NCBI RefSeq assembly: GCF_025567285.1
Contig: NZ_JAOQJT010000005.1
Coordinates: 124,001 to 188,000 of the forward strand
Direction of reading: 5' to 3'
DNA: 64,000 nucleotides
Source: Coprococcus aceti
GTDB lineage: Bacteria > Bacillota > Clostridia > Lachnospirales > Lachnospiraceae
Part shown: positions 18,401 to 25,457 of the stretch, in pieces
How the letters are laid out: every line of letters starts with the position of its first letter
How positions within the stretch are numbered: position 1 is the first letter of the stretch
Notes under the pieces: generated by a model
What the model saw: only the letters and a program-made list of their open reading frames with translations
What the model was told of the DNA's origin: nothing
Databases searched by the model: none
Program-made: the position numbers and the translations under genes

Positions 18401-18860
18401 GGTTATTGTTAAGGACAGAACAGGAAAGACACTTGTTAAGAATACTGACTATACTGTGTCTTATGCAAAAGGCAGAAAGTATGTTGGCAAGTACGCAGTA
18501 AAGATTACCTTTAAGGGTAAATACAGCGGAACAAAGACGCTTTATTTCACAATCAAGCCAAAGGCAACAAGTATTTCCTCACTTAAAGCAGGTTCAAAGA
18601 AGTTTACAGTAAAGTGGAAGAAGCAGGCTACACAGACAACAGGCTATCAGGTACAGTACAGTGCCTCAAGTAAATTCAGCAAGGCTAAGACCGTAACAGT
18701 AGGCAAGAATACAACAGTATCAAAGAAAATTTCAAAGCTTTCGGGCAAGAAAAAGTATTATGTAAGAGTTCGCACCTATAAGACAGTTAAGATTAACGGC
18801 AAATCCATAAGGATTTATTCAGGCTGGTCAAAAGCTAAGACTGTTACAACAAAGAAATAA
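15441..18860 (+). CDS. secreted M64-family (IgA peptidase-like) metallopeptidase
   Basis: This 1139-residue protein has a Sec signal peptide ending near 'TIQAA' (residue 26). Residues about 30-285 form a DUF6273-like domain ('WRCVSIDNNGPLMLADK', 'WLRTPV', 'GVRPAFYLDS'). Residues about 330-660 are an M64 peptidase: 'MVVVVCGEGYTKSQQGKF' and the zinc site H534-E-F-G-H538 with D545 as likely third ligand. The C-terminus has a MucBP-like repeat ('YKFEDGSEI...'), a cysteine-bearing segment, an Ig-like segment and an Fn3-like domain rich in lysine. No sortase motif remains. It probably degrades host or mucosal proteins outside the cell. Codon use (more C/G in third positions) differs from its neighbours, suggesting acquisition. 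Confidence 0.85.
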   Translation: MTKKITAIFLALCMAISVWPMTIQAASKPDIKVGDYVKMGAYNNASILWRCVSIDNNGPLMLADKIVDTLAYDAKTNDNSNSKSHSRSYKRDDYGSNYWKDSNMRSWLNSTAAEGKVDWLCGNPPKDGYVSGVGAYNEKAGFLNAFSKSEIAAMKTVTQRSLVSHPEYNKGIVDGDANSDLLYYTDISEAVANYDSSYFETTTEKVFLLDVKQANAVWKNLKGYYVAYNNDGMAWPYWLRTPVTDCNHDMRYISSSGQVGRYAPWYSDLGVRPAFYLDSEYFVTTSGSGSQSSPYIGSAPNKQEDDYTISEPAEDANPDWNVSTEQSIQLTLGPWYSNDGKYSNPTIPVYTIQKTRSDTENMVVVVCGEGYTKSQQGKFINDVKRLWQDAMKYEPYRSYADRFNVYALCTASESTFDNGGSTFFDVIVDKYNSPVISNNLHGSQWKNHIFERCIGPEFIEKIHDAHIKKKCDPNTIPSGSEYEPYYYVHDYIAQFAMVVNTKSDFGGAYNNREYGFHYFISPSDSYRASKTFAHEFGHGLLGLGDEYSNGYLLDDKELKSLNLSSVEDPEKIKWRQLLGFRNTYTCRNAYGSKMLVSSYECIMRDTNYQFCEVCRLQGFKRMSQLVKDVDLYVATPEVKEYTGAYSKPSDFTDLETSSYYNYTYNRNDRLLSGNSKSRFNTNMNGKKIELRTVIQNISDKNARQLKFKMWIKHSDGSVATDSSGNPLQTVQTFDIPVWNDKANFWPLGALDHIKSDFNSGLKSCSLIYQIPSDAQLKSGDTVAFQVLDENGNVLADDNTETQRYTTVSIQYKFEDGSEIPNTAGGTFTVPYGTKLDLTPAKTLYDYEFIKVDGLNKPIVSDGTVVTYYYKNKNEEHTHNLTLVAAKAATCTEGGKEAYYKCEGCGKFYEDVLGTKEITDLASWGNIAKIAHTTKQTVTKATPTANGKIVNYCSVCKKTLSTTVIPKASSIKLKATSLTYNGKVRTPKVIVKDRTGKTLVKNTDYTVSYAKGRKYVGKYAVKITFKGKYSGTKTLYFTIKPKATSISSLKAGSKKFTVKWKKQATQTTGYQVQYSASSKFSKAKTVTVGKNTTVSKKISKLSGKKKYYVRVRTYKTVKINGKSIRIYSGWSKAKTVTTKK

Positions 18861-18861
18861 A

Positions 18862-19166
18862 AACTATACCGTAACCTTTGATTCTGCCGGTGGCTCTGCA
18901 GTAACGACTCAGACTATCGAAGAAGGTCAGAAGGCAACCAAACCTGCCGCTCCTACCAAGTCTGACGATACCACCAAGCCTTCGGATGATGTTCAGAATC
19001 CGCAGACCGGCGACAACAGTATGAGTGGCTGTGGATCGCTCTGCTGTTCGTCAGCGGCTTCGGAGTTGTGACAACTACTGTTTATACTAAATTAGACGAA
19101 GCAATTTCTGATGCTGTTAAAACTGGGAAAATCACTCAAGAAGAAGCGAACGCAGCTTACAAATAA
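18862..19166 (+). pseudogene. tail of a sortase-anchored surface protein, frameshifted
   Basis: Starting in the +1 frame right after the peptidase stop, the sequence reads NYTVTFDSAGGSAVTTQTIE (a Flg_new/InlB-repeat type unit), a Thr/Pro/Asp-rich linker, then 'NPQTGDNS', a sortase signal. The membrane helix that should follow (WLWIALLFVSGFGVVTTTVY) is in another frame, shifted near 19020. That frame continues to a short helical tail and TAA at 19164-19166. It has no start or ribosome site. It is a remnant, possibly the original anchor region of the peptidase or of a neighbour. Confidence 0.6.
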
Positions 19167-19213
19167 ATATACGAGGCTTGTCTTAAAAAAGACGAGCTCA
19201 AAATGACAATGAA

Positions 19214-19247
19214 ACTGTCACTCTCTGGAGACACTAGGAGTGACAGT
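19214..19247 (+). terminator. hairpin between convergent units
   Basis: ACTGTCACTC (19214-19223) pairs perfectly with GAGTGACAGT (19238-19247). There is little T-run on either side, but it sits between the converging M64 region and the minus-strand gene, which suits a bidirectional terminator. Confidence 0.5.
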
Positions 19248-19254
19248 ATAATCA

Positions 19255-19491
19255 TCATAAATAAAATGAATCTTCGGCATCAACCCACATCTGCATAGTT
19301 CCATCAAGGTATAGTCTTGCATATTCAAGTGGTTCATCAATAGCAAGTGCATTTAATGCACAATCTAATCTGGGTGTTGTTTTTAAATTCTTTTCTGCTT
19401 CCCAGCAGTCAATGCGGAGCATATAGCCAGCAGAAGTATAAACATCAATGCTGTTGCGTTGTGGATTGTATTCTGCAAATATTGTTCTCAT
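19255..19491 (-). CDS. small conserved hypothetical protein (DUF6061-like)
   Basis: This 78-residue protein begins MRTIFAEYNPQRNSIDVYTS and continues with 'LRIDCWEAEKNLKTTPRLDC', resembling DUF6061-type proteins of gut Firmicutes. The start at 19491 is chosen because AAGGAG lies about ten bases upstream; an in-frame ATG at 19512 overlaps that site. Function unknown. Confidence 0.6.
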   Translation of the reverse strand: MRTIFAEYNPQRNSIDVYTSAGYMLRIDCWEAEKNLKTTPRLDCALNALAIDEPLEYARLYLDGTMQMWVDAEDSFYL

Positions 19492-19782
19492 CGTATCAAA
19501 TCTCCTTATCATTCAATCAATCATTTGTTACAAAAATCAGAAGCATTTCAATCAGTTCACCATGTCGTTTTTATTTTGTGTTATACTGTTTTAGAGGATT
19601 TTCTTTTCCTTGTATTTTCCCTTATCAGGGTTCATAAATCCATATGGGAAGATATAACATAAGGGAAAGTCTAAGGGAAAGATCACCTGCGACAAACTTA
19701 GTGTTTTCAAGGGATTCAGAGATATTTGATAATAAAATATAACAATTATTAAATCCCTTGGAATACATGAAATCTCAATTCC
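19492..19782. other. non-coding stretch
   Basis: About 290 bases contain no supported gene. CAAGGGATT (about 19709) and AATCCCTTG (about 19754) form a 9-bp inverted repeat with a long AT-rich spacer. Nothing else is recognisable. Confidence 0.4.
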
Positions 19783-19980
19783 AGTTTGTCAGAATGAAAA
19801 ATCAAGTGTAGAAGGACACATGACAGGTGGGATTTGGAATGATTCAGACAAAGAAAAAGATGAATTATGTCCGACCGTTTGAACAGGTATTACAGGAAGA
19901 ATCTCATCCTGCGAATCAGACAGCATATATTGATATTATCAGGGTACCGGAGAAACTGGCGGAAAATAAATATGAAGGAT
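19783..19980 (+). pseudogene. broken second copy of the 6867-7802 gene
   Basis: From 'AAAAATCAAGTGTAG' (about 19798) through 'CATGACA' the leader matches that of the gene at 6867. After an internal deletion of about 110 bases the match resumes at 'TTCAGACAAAGA', runs through 'CGACCGTTTGAACAGG' and ends at 'AAATATGAAGGAT' (19980). The CCAGTTTGTC upstream resembles array repeat copy R4. It is a non-functional relic, broken at both ends, about 13 kb from the parent. Confidence 0.8.
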
Positions 19981-20041
19981 AACTTCAAGTTTGATGGACT
20001 ATACTCGGCGTAGATATCAGAATGAGAGCGAGGAAAAATGC

Positions 20042-20689
20042 ATGGATATGTTACAGTTGATGAAGGAGAGGCACAGTGTGCGGCAATATAAAGATAAGCC
20101 AATCGAGCAGGAGAAACGTGCGGAGATCGACAGGCTTATCTCTGAGATAAATTTTGAGAGCGGACTGAGTATGCAGGCGGTCTACGATGAGCCGAACTGT
20201 TTTGATTCGTTTATGGCGCATTACGGCAAATTCACAAATGTTTCTAATTATATAGCGATAGTTGGCGCGAAGAACGACCAGGAAAAGGCCGGCTACTACG
20301 GTGAAAAGCTGGTGCTTGGATGTCAGGAACTTGGACTTAACACATGCTGGGTTGCAATGTCACATGGTAAGATCAGGGCAGTCATAGGCAAAGGACAGAA
20401 ACTGTTGATAGTGATTGCCCTTGGGTATGGTGAGAATCAGGGTGTTGCCCACAAGAGCAAAGATATATCAGAAATCAGCAGGGCAGATGTGGAGACAGAC
20501 TGGTTCACGAAGGGGATGGAGGCGGTGTGTCTGGCACCTACAGCAGTGAACCAGCAGAAGTTCATGTTTGAGCTGAGAGAGGGTGTGGTGACAGCGAAAG
20601 CTCCGAGAGGAATATGCACGAAGATAGATCTTGGAATTGCCAAATACCACTTTGAGGCTGGAAGTGGACACAAAATCTTCACAAAATAA
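20042..20689 (+). CDS. nitroreductase-family protein
   Basis: This 215-residue protein starts 'MDMLQLMKERHSVRQYKDKP', the FMN-binding R-x-S-x-R signature, and has 'GEKLVLGCQELGLNTCW' and 'APTAVNQQKFMFEL' as in flavin nitroreductases that reduce nitro or quinone groups with NAD(P)H. Start 20042 follows GCGAGGAA; an upstream in-frame ATG at 19991 lies in relic DNA. The stop codon TAA directly abuts the CIRCE element of hsp20. Confidence 0.8.
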   Translation: MDMLQLMKERHSVRQYKDKPIEQEKRAEIDRLISEINFESGLSMQAVYDEPNCFDSFMAHYGKFTNVSNYIAIVGAKNDQEKAGYYGEKLVLGCQELGLNTCWVAMSHGKIRAVIGKGQKLLIVIALGYGENQGVAHKSKDISEISRADVETDWFTKGMEAVCLAPTAVNQQKFMFELREGVVTAKAPRGICTKIDLGIAKYHFEAGSGHKIFTK

Positions 20690-20732
20690 TTAGCACTCAC
20701 CTCTTGACAGTGCTAACAATCAGGTGTATAAC
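20690..20732 (+). promoter_or_regulatory. CIRCE-type operator and promoter, hsp20 copy 1
   Basis: TTAGCACTC (20690-20698), nine bases, CAGTGCTAA (20708-20716) matches the CIRCE/HrcA operator (TTAGCACTC-N9-GAGTGCTAA) except for one base. It overlaps TTGACA (20704-20709), a 17-base spacer and TATAAC (20727-20732). HrcA repression of a sigma-A promoter is expected from known biology. Confidence 0.85.
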
Positions 20733-20898
20733 ATAGTCAAAGATAAGGAAAGGGATTAGAAAGAAGAGAAAGAATCCCGAAAGTTTATCTTGATAATTAT
20801 TTTGAAAGTAACAGTAAACAAAAAGTCTAAGTGCCTTGGGGTTTCATAAGAAACCACAATTTCCGACACTTGTTTGAGATTGAAAGGAGAAATGACTT

Positions 20899-21385
20899 AT
20901 GTTACCTAGTATTTTTGGAGAAGATTTATTTGATGATTGGATGAATGACTATTTCCCATTTGGAAGGGATTTTGACAAGGAGTTTAGTAAAGCGTTAGCA
21001 CCTACCGAGCGTGCGCTGTATGGCAAGCATGCAAAGAACATGATNNNNNNNNNNNNNNNNNNNNNNNNNNNNNNNNNNNNNNNNNNNNNNNNNNNNNNNN
21101 NNNNNNNNNNNNNNNNNNNNNNNNNNNNNNNNNNNNNNNNNNNNNNNNNNNNNNNNNNNNNNNNNNNNNNNNNNNNNNNNNNNNNNNNNNNNNNNNNNNN
21201 NNNNNNNNNNNNNNNNNNNNNNNNNNNNNNNNNNNNNNNNNNNNNNNNNNNNNNNNNNNNNNNNNNNNNNNNNNNNNNNNNNNNNNNNNNNNNNAAAGTA
21301 TGAACATGGCGTACTGAAACTGTCGATTCCTAAGAAGGAAGAGCAGAAGAAAGTAGAGAAGAGTAATTACATCGCAATCGAATAA
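20899..21385 (+). CDS. Hsp20 small heat-shock protein, copy 1 (interrupted by N gap)
   Basis: The visible 5' part (MLPSIFGEDLFDDWMNDYF...) and 3' part (ending SNYIAIE) are almost identical to the copy at 24672. The middle is 250 N (21045-21294). Aligned with copy 2, the missing stretch should be 243 bases, so the N count is a placeholder and throws the frame off by one; the gene itself is probably intact. Alpha-crystallin-type chaperone, cytoplasmic, holding unfolded proteins under stress. Confidence 0.8.
21045..21294. other. assembly gap of 250 N
   Basis: A run of exactly 250 N lies within a region nearly identical to 24818-25060, which suggests that the assembler could not resolve the duplicated hsp20 gene. 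Confidence 0.95.
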
Positions 21386-21431
21386 TGTAAGAAATGCGTA
21401 ATTACTTAATAACAGATGACTAATATTCGTA

Positions 21432-21477
21432 GAGCCCTCCGTGTATCTGCAAGGTGCAGGTATGCGGGGGGCTCTTT
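21432..21477 (+). terminator. rho-independent terminator of hsp20 copy 1
   Basis: AGAGCCCTCCG pairs with CGGGGGGCTCT, with an inner TATCTGCA/TGCAGGTA stem, followed by TTTT. The same structure recurs at 25198 and 59662. Confidence 0.85.
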
Positions 21478-21525
21478 TGCTTGTCTGTTCCAGGGACAAT
21501 CCTCATGACAAAAGAAACGTCCCCA

Positions 21526-22461
21526 TTAAAGTATCAGCCATGAAAATAATATGACAGCCAAAGGCATGGTTATGATACAGAACAAAGTAGTAAATACATT
21601 TAAAAGACTGGAGTATGTTGCATCTTTGTTATATACCTGAACCATCTGGGTGATTGTTGAAGCTGATGGCGTGATGGAGGCAAGGTATACTATGAGTAGT
21701 AAGGTTCTTCCGTCTGGAATAAATTCGTATACATGACTTACACACATTATAAGCAGCAAAATAGTAGGCCAGATAACGAGTCTGATGGCAGAGAAAAGGT
21801 ATAGTTTTGCATTCTTCAGGCTGGCCAGAATCGGCGAATCAGCCATCAGCATACCAGTTACTATCATGCTTAGAGGTGCAAGCATATTCCCGATGTCATT
21901 TATCGGTGCAAGGATGACGGCTGGCAGTTTTATCTTGCAGAAAAATAGCAGGAGACCAGCTATTATGGCTAATACATTTATATTGGATATTATCTTTTTC
22001 CATTCCAGGTGTGGCTTTTCGGAGAGCATTGTGCTGCAGTGTGTCCAGAGAAATATCAGTTGTACAGACATAAATGCGCATGAATACAGTACATAGTCGG
22101 AACCCAGAATAGCACTTACAAGTGGGATAATCATATTTCCCGAGTTGGAATACATGACAGTTGCACATTCAACCGGGGTCCAGTGCCAAAATTTTCTTCC
22201 GATATTTATAAAAATCAAAAGCAGAACATGTATAATGACCGCAATGACAGCGGAAAATAACAGTCCCTGCAGTTTTTCTTTTGTAAAATCAATCTCAAAT
22301 GAACCAATTATGGCACAGGGCATCACCAGGTATACCACGATGATAGATAATATCCGGCTGTCAGATGATTTTAATATATTTTTGTTGACAAGAATAAAAC
22401 CAAGCAGGATCATAATAAAAAAGTTAATAAGCTTTCCGAGCAAAATTATACTTATCTGCAT
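21526..22461 (-). CDS. AEC (auxin efflux carrier)-family transporter
   Basis: This 311-residue protein has ten hydrophobic spans in two five-helix halves with 'VVYLVMPCAIIGSF' near residue 45 (the conserved N/M-P-x-L/A breakpoint) and 'IVYLASITPSAS' in the second half. Members export malate, malonate or other carboxylates, or auxin-like compounds; the substrate is not predictable here. The ATG follows AAAGAGGTA on the minus strand. It lies between the duplicated hsp20 loci. Confidence 0.85.
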   Translation of the reverse strand: MQISIILLGKLINFFIMILLGFILVNKNILKSSDSRILSIIVVYLVMPCAIIGSFEIDFTKEKLQGLLFSAVIAVIIHVLLLIFINIGRKFWHWTPVECATVMYSNSGNMIIPLVSAILGSDYVLYSCAFMSVQLIFLWTHCSTMLSEKPHLEWKKIISNINVLAIIAGLLLFFCKIKLPAVILAPINDIGNMLAPLSMIVTGMLMADSPILASLKNAKLYLFSAIRLVIWPTILLLIMCVSHVYEFIPDGRTLLLIVYLASITPSASTITQMVQVYNKDATYSSLLNVFTTLFCIITMPLAVILFSWLIL

Positions 22462-22616
22462 AGCGATTACCTCTTTTCGTTTCCGTATTATAATACTATT
22501 CCTCTAAAAAAACATCCCTGAATGCTGACTTGTCAAAAATGAATGAATGCGATAAAATATGTGCAATTTGTAGAGAACTTGTAAATAGCATCCAAAATAA
22601 GGAGAGATGACATACT

Positions 22617-24416
22617 ATGAATTCGCGTAAAAACCATAACAAAAAGCTTATGTTGCCGGTTCTCATTTTTCTGGTTGGCTGTCTGGTTTTGACAGTAGTT
22701 TTATATCATTCATATAGATCAAATTATAAACAGGTACGGAATGTCACAGCGCTTAATGCCACAACATATGCAGAACGACTACAGAATGACATGAACCGTG
22801 GAGTTGCAATTACAGATACACTTGAAGAGATAGCAATCAGCGAAAATGGGAAAATTGACAATTTTCAAAAAGTTGCTCGGGATCTGATGGCAGATTTTAT
22901 TCAGAGCATACAGATTGCGCCTGACGGTGTTGTCACAGATATATATCCGGAGGCAGGGAATGAAGCTGGAAAGATAGATTTGATGCATGATGAAAGTCGT
23001 GGAGAGATATGCCGCTATGGAAGAGATAAAAATATAGTCACGATGCAGGGTCCTTTTGATTTAAAACAGGGGGGGCAGGGCATTGCGATTAGAAATCCTG
23101 TATATCTGGAGGGGGCAGATGGCTCTCCAGTATTTTGGGGATTTACCATAGTAATTATACGTGTTCCGGAGATATTTACAGAATCAATTCAGGCACTCAC
23201 AAAATTCGGTTATGATTACTCCCTGACAAAGACAGTTTCCCCTTTGTCTGATGATACAGAGATAGTATCATCATCCGGCAATATTATGAAGAATCCGATT
23301 ACATTTGAGTTTGAATTTTGCGGCAGTCTATTTGATTTTGAGATAATGCCTGCTGATGGCTGGAGTCATGGGTGGAATGTATTTCCGCAGCTGTTTTTGG
23401 GAATATGTGTTATTTTGCTCTTAACTGGATTAACGGTGGTCATCCTTGTGATTGAGAGACATCGAGATACATTAAAAAAAATGGCGATAACAGATCCGCT
23501 GACCGGACTCTTGAATCGTAAGGGGTTTGACGAACAGCTCAAAAAGGTTATGCAGGGCGATCTTCATATTCATTGCGTGGGTATACAGATGGATATTGAT
23601 GATTTTAAATTTATAAATGATATGTATGGTCATGTAGTTGGAGATGCCGCACTGAAAAGTCTTGCACAGGACATGCAGAGCTATTTCAATGATAATTCTA
23701 TTATTTGCAGAAATGGCGGTGATGAGTTCTCCGCCATTCTGGTTGACACAACAGAGGAAGAGGCAAGAAAGAAAATAGAACAATTTACTCTTCAGCCACG
23801 GCATATAACATATAATGGTGGGGAGCATCCATTTTACATTTCTCTTGGGTATGCAGAATATCCAAAAGATTGTGAAGATGTTTCGGAGCTTATCAGATGC
23901 GCGGATATGGCACTTTACGCGGTAAAACTTCATGGAAAGAATAATTGCAGTCCTTATCGAGGAGCTTATAAGATGCAGCACAGAAGCCAGCTTGGATTTG
24001 CACTTCAGGATGTATCAAAGAATCTTCCGGGAGCTTTCCTTATATATATAGCTGATCCTGAAAATGATAATATTTTATTTGCAAATCGTGAACTGATAGA
24101 ATTTGCTGGCTGCAGGGATTTTGATGATTTTCTGGATTACACAGATCATAGATTCAGAAACCTGGTCCATCCAGACGAACGGGATTCTGTTGAGACCAGC
24201 ATCTGGAAACAGATTGATGCAAAGACCAGTGGAAATAATGACTATGTAAGGTTCCATTTTGCAAAAAAAGATGGAACATATCTTCCTGTTCTTGATCACG
24301 GAAGAATAGTGGAAAACCGTTATTATGGAAATGTATTCTACGTTTTGATCATGGACTGCGCTCTGGTTGAATCTTATTATGATAACAAAACAGGTCTGGA
24401 AACTGTGCCAGAATAG
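22617..24416 (+). CDS. diguanylate cyclase with N-terminal sensor and C-terminal PAS
   Basis: This 599-residue protein has a helix at 11-31, an extracytoplasmic CHASE-like sensor (about 40-255) and a second helix at about 262-282. The GGDEF domain (about 290-445) contains 'DPLTGLLNRKGFDEQL' and the active loop N366-G-G-D-E-F371. A PAS-like domain at about 455-590 ('PGAFLIYIADPENDNILFAN') comes last, an unusual order, since PAS more often precedes GGDEF. It should make cyclic di-GMP in response to an external ligand. AAGGAGAG precedes the ATG. Confidence 0.9.
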   Translation: MNSRKNHNKKLMLPVLIFLVGCLVLTVVLYHSYRSNYKQVRNVTALNATTYAERLQNDMNRGVAITDTLEEIAISENGKIDNFQKVARDLMADFIQSIQIAPDGVVTDIYPEAGNEAGKIDLMHDESRGEICRYGRDKNIVTMQGPFDLKQGGQGIAIRNPVYLEGADGSPVFWGFTIVIIRVPEIFTESIQALTKFGYDYSLTKTVSPLSDDTEIVSSSGNIMKNPITFEFEFCGSLFDFEIMPADGWSHGWNVFPQLFLGICVILLLTGLTVVILVIERHRDTLKKMAITDPLTGLLNRKGFDEQLKKVMQGDLHIHCVGIQMDIDDFKFINDMYGHVVGDAALKSLAQDMQSYFNDNSIICRNGGDEFSAILVDTTEEEARKKIEQFTLQPRHITYNGGEHPFYISLGYAEYPKDCEDVSELIRCADMALYAVKLHGKNNCSPYRGAYKMQHRSQLGFALQDVSKNLPGAFLIYIADPENDNILFANRELIEFAGCRDFDDFLDYTDHRFRNLVHPDERDSVETSIWKQIDAKTSGNNDYVRFHFAKKDGTYLPVLDHGRIVENRYYGNVFYVLIMDCALVESYYDNKTGLETVPE

Positions 24417-24462
24417 CGGATTGGCTATTACAGGAATAGGACACAAAATCTTCACAAAAGAA

Positions 24463-24505
24463 TTAGCACTCACCTATTGACAATGCTAACAACTAGGTGT
24501 ATAAC
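24463..24505 (+). promoter_or_regulatory. CIRCE-type operator and promoter, hsp20 copy 2
   Basis: TTAGCACTC (24463-24471), nine bases, CAATGCTAA (24481-24489), overlapping TTGACA (24477-24482), 17 bases, TATAAC (24500-24505). The right arm has one more change than copy 1. The 20 bases upstream repeat the end of the nitroreductase gene (GHKIFTK), marking the duplication edge. Confidence 0.82.
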
Positions 24506-24671
24506 ATAGTCAAAGATAAGGAAAGGGATAATAAAGAAGAGAAAGAATCCCGAAAGTTTATCTTGACAATTATTTTGAAAGTAACAGTAAACAAAAAGTC
24601 TAAGTGCCTTGGGGTTTCATAAGAAACCACAATTTCCGACACTTGTTTGAGATTGAAAGGAGAAATGACTT

Positions 24672-25151
24672 ATGTTACCTAGTATTTTTGGAGAAGATTT
24701 ATTTGATGATTGGATGAATGACTATTTCCCATTTGGAAGGGATTTTGACAAGGAGTTCAGTAAAGCGTTAGCACCTACCGAGCGTGCTCTGTATGGCAAG
24801 CATGCAAAGAACATGATGAAGACCGATGTCCGTGAGACAGACGATTCATACGAAGTAGATATGGATCTCCCAGGATTCAAGAAAGATGAAGTAAAGGTTC
24901 AGCTTGCTGATGGTTACCTGACAATTGAGGCTGCAAAGGGTCTGGATAAGGACGAAAAGGACAAGAAGAGCGGCAAGTATATCAGGCGTGAGCGTTATGC
25001 CGGCAGCATGAGCAGAAGCTTCTATGTCGGTGAGGGAGTTACCCAGGAAGACATTCATGCAAAGTATGAACATGGCGTACTGAAACTGTCGATTCCTAAG
25101 AAGGAAGAGCAGAAGAAAGTAGAGAAGAGTAATTATATCGCAATCGAATAA
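24672..25151 (+). CDS. Hsp20/alpha-crystallin small heat-shock protein, copy 2
   Basis: This 159-residue ATP-independent chaperone has a short N-terminal arm, an alpha-crystallin domain from 'MKTDVRETDDSYEVDMDLPG' to 'YEHGVLKLSIPK' and a C-terminal tail. The domain's A-x-x-x-x-G-x-L signature appears as 'YEHGVLKLSIPKK'. AAAGGAG precedes the ATG. The gene and its flanks from the CIRCE element to the terminator repeat the locus at 20690-21477 almost exactly. Confidence 0.95.
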   Translation: MLPSIFGEDLFDDWMNDYFPFGRDFDKEFSKALAPTERALYGKHAKNMMKTDVRETDDSYEVDMDLPGFKKDEVKVQLADGYLTIEAAKGLDKDEKDKKSGKYIRRERYAGSMSRSFYVGEGVTQEDIHAKYEHGVLKLSIPKKEEQKKVEKSNYIAIE

Positions 25152-25197
25152 TGTAAGAAATGTGTAATTACTTAATAACAGATGACTAATATTCGTA

Positions 25198-25244
25198 GAG
25201 CCCTCCGTGTATCTGCAAGGTGCAGGTATGCGGGGGGCTTTTTT
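25198..25244 (+). terminator. rho-independent terminator of hsp20 copy 2
   Basis: GAGCCCTCCG and CGGGGGGCTT with an inner TATCTGCA/TGCAGGTA stem, then TTTTTT. It is the same hairpin as at 21432. Confidence 0.87.
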
Positions 25245-25457
25245 GCGTTTTGCAATTAGATGTAAACCAGTAAAGGTGAAAAAATATTATGACTATTTTG
25301 GACTGGAATATTGTAAAAGCTGGTAAATTTTTTCATTGATATTTACACAGAATATCTCTAAAAATGTTGAAATGGCATTTGATTTATTTGATAATAGTAA
25401 TTGAGACTGTTGAGGGAGGACAATCGGTGAAACGTTATTCAATAAAGGGGGATTTAT

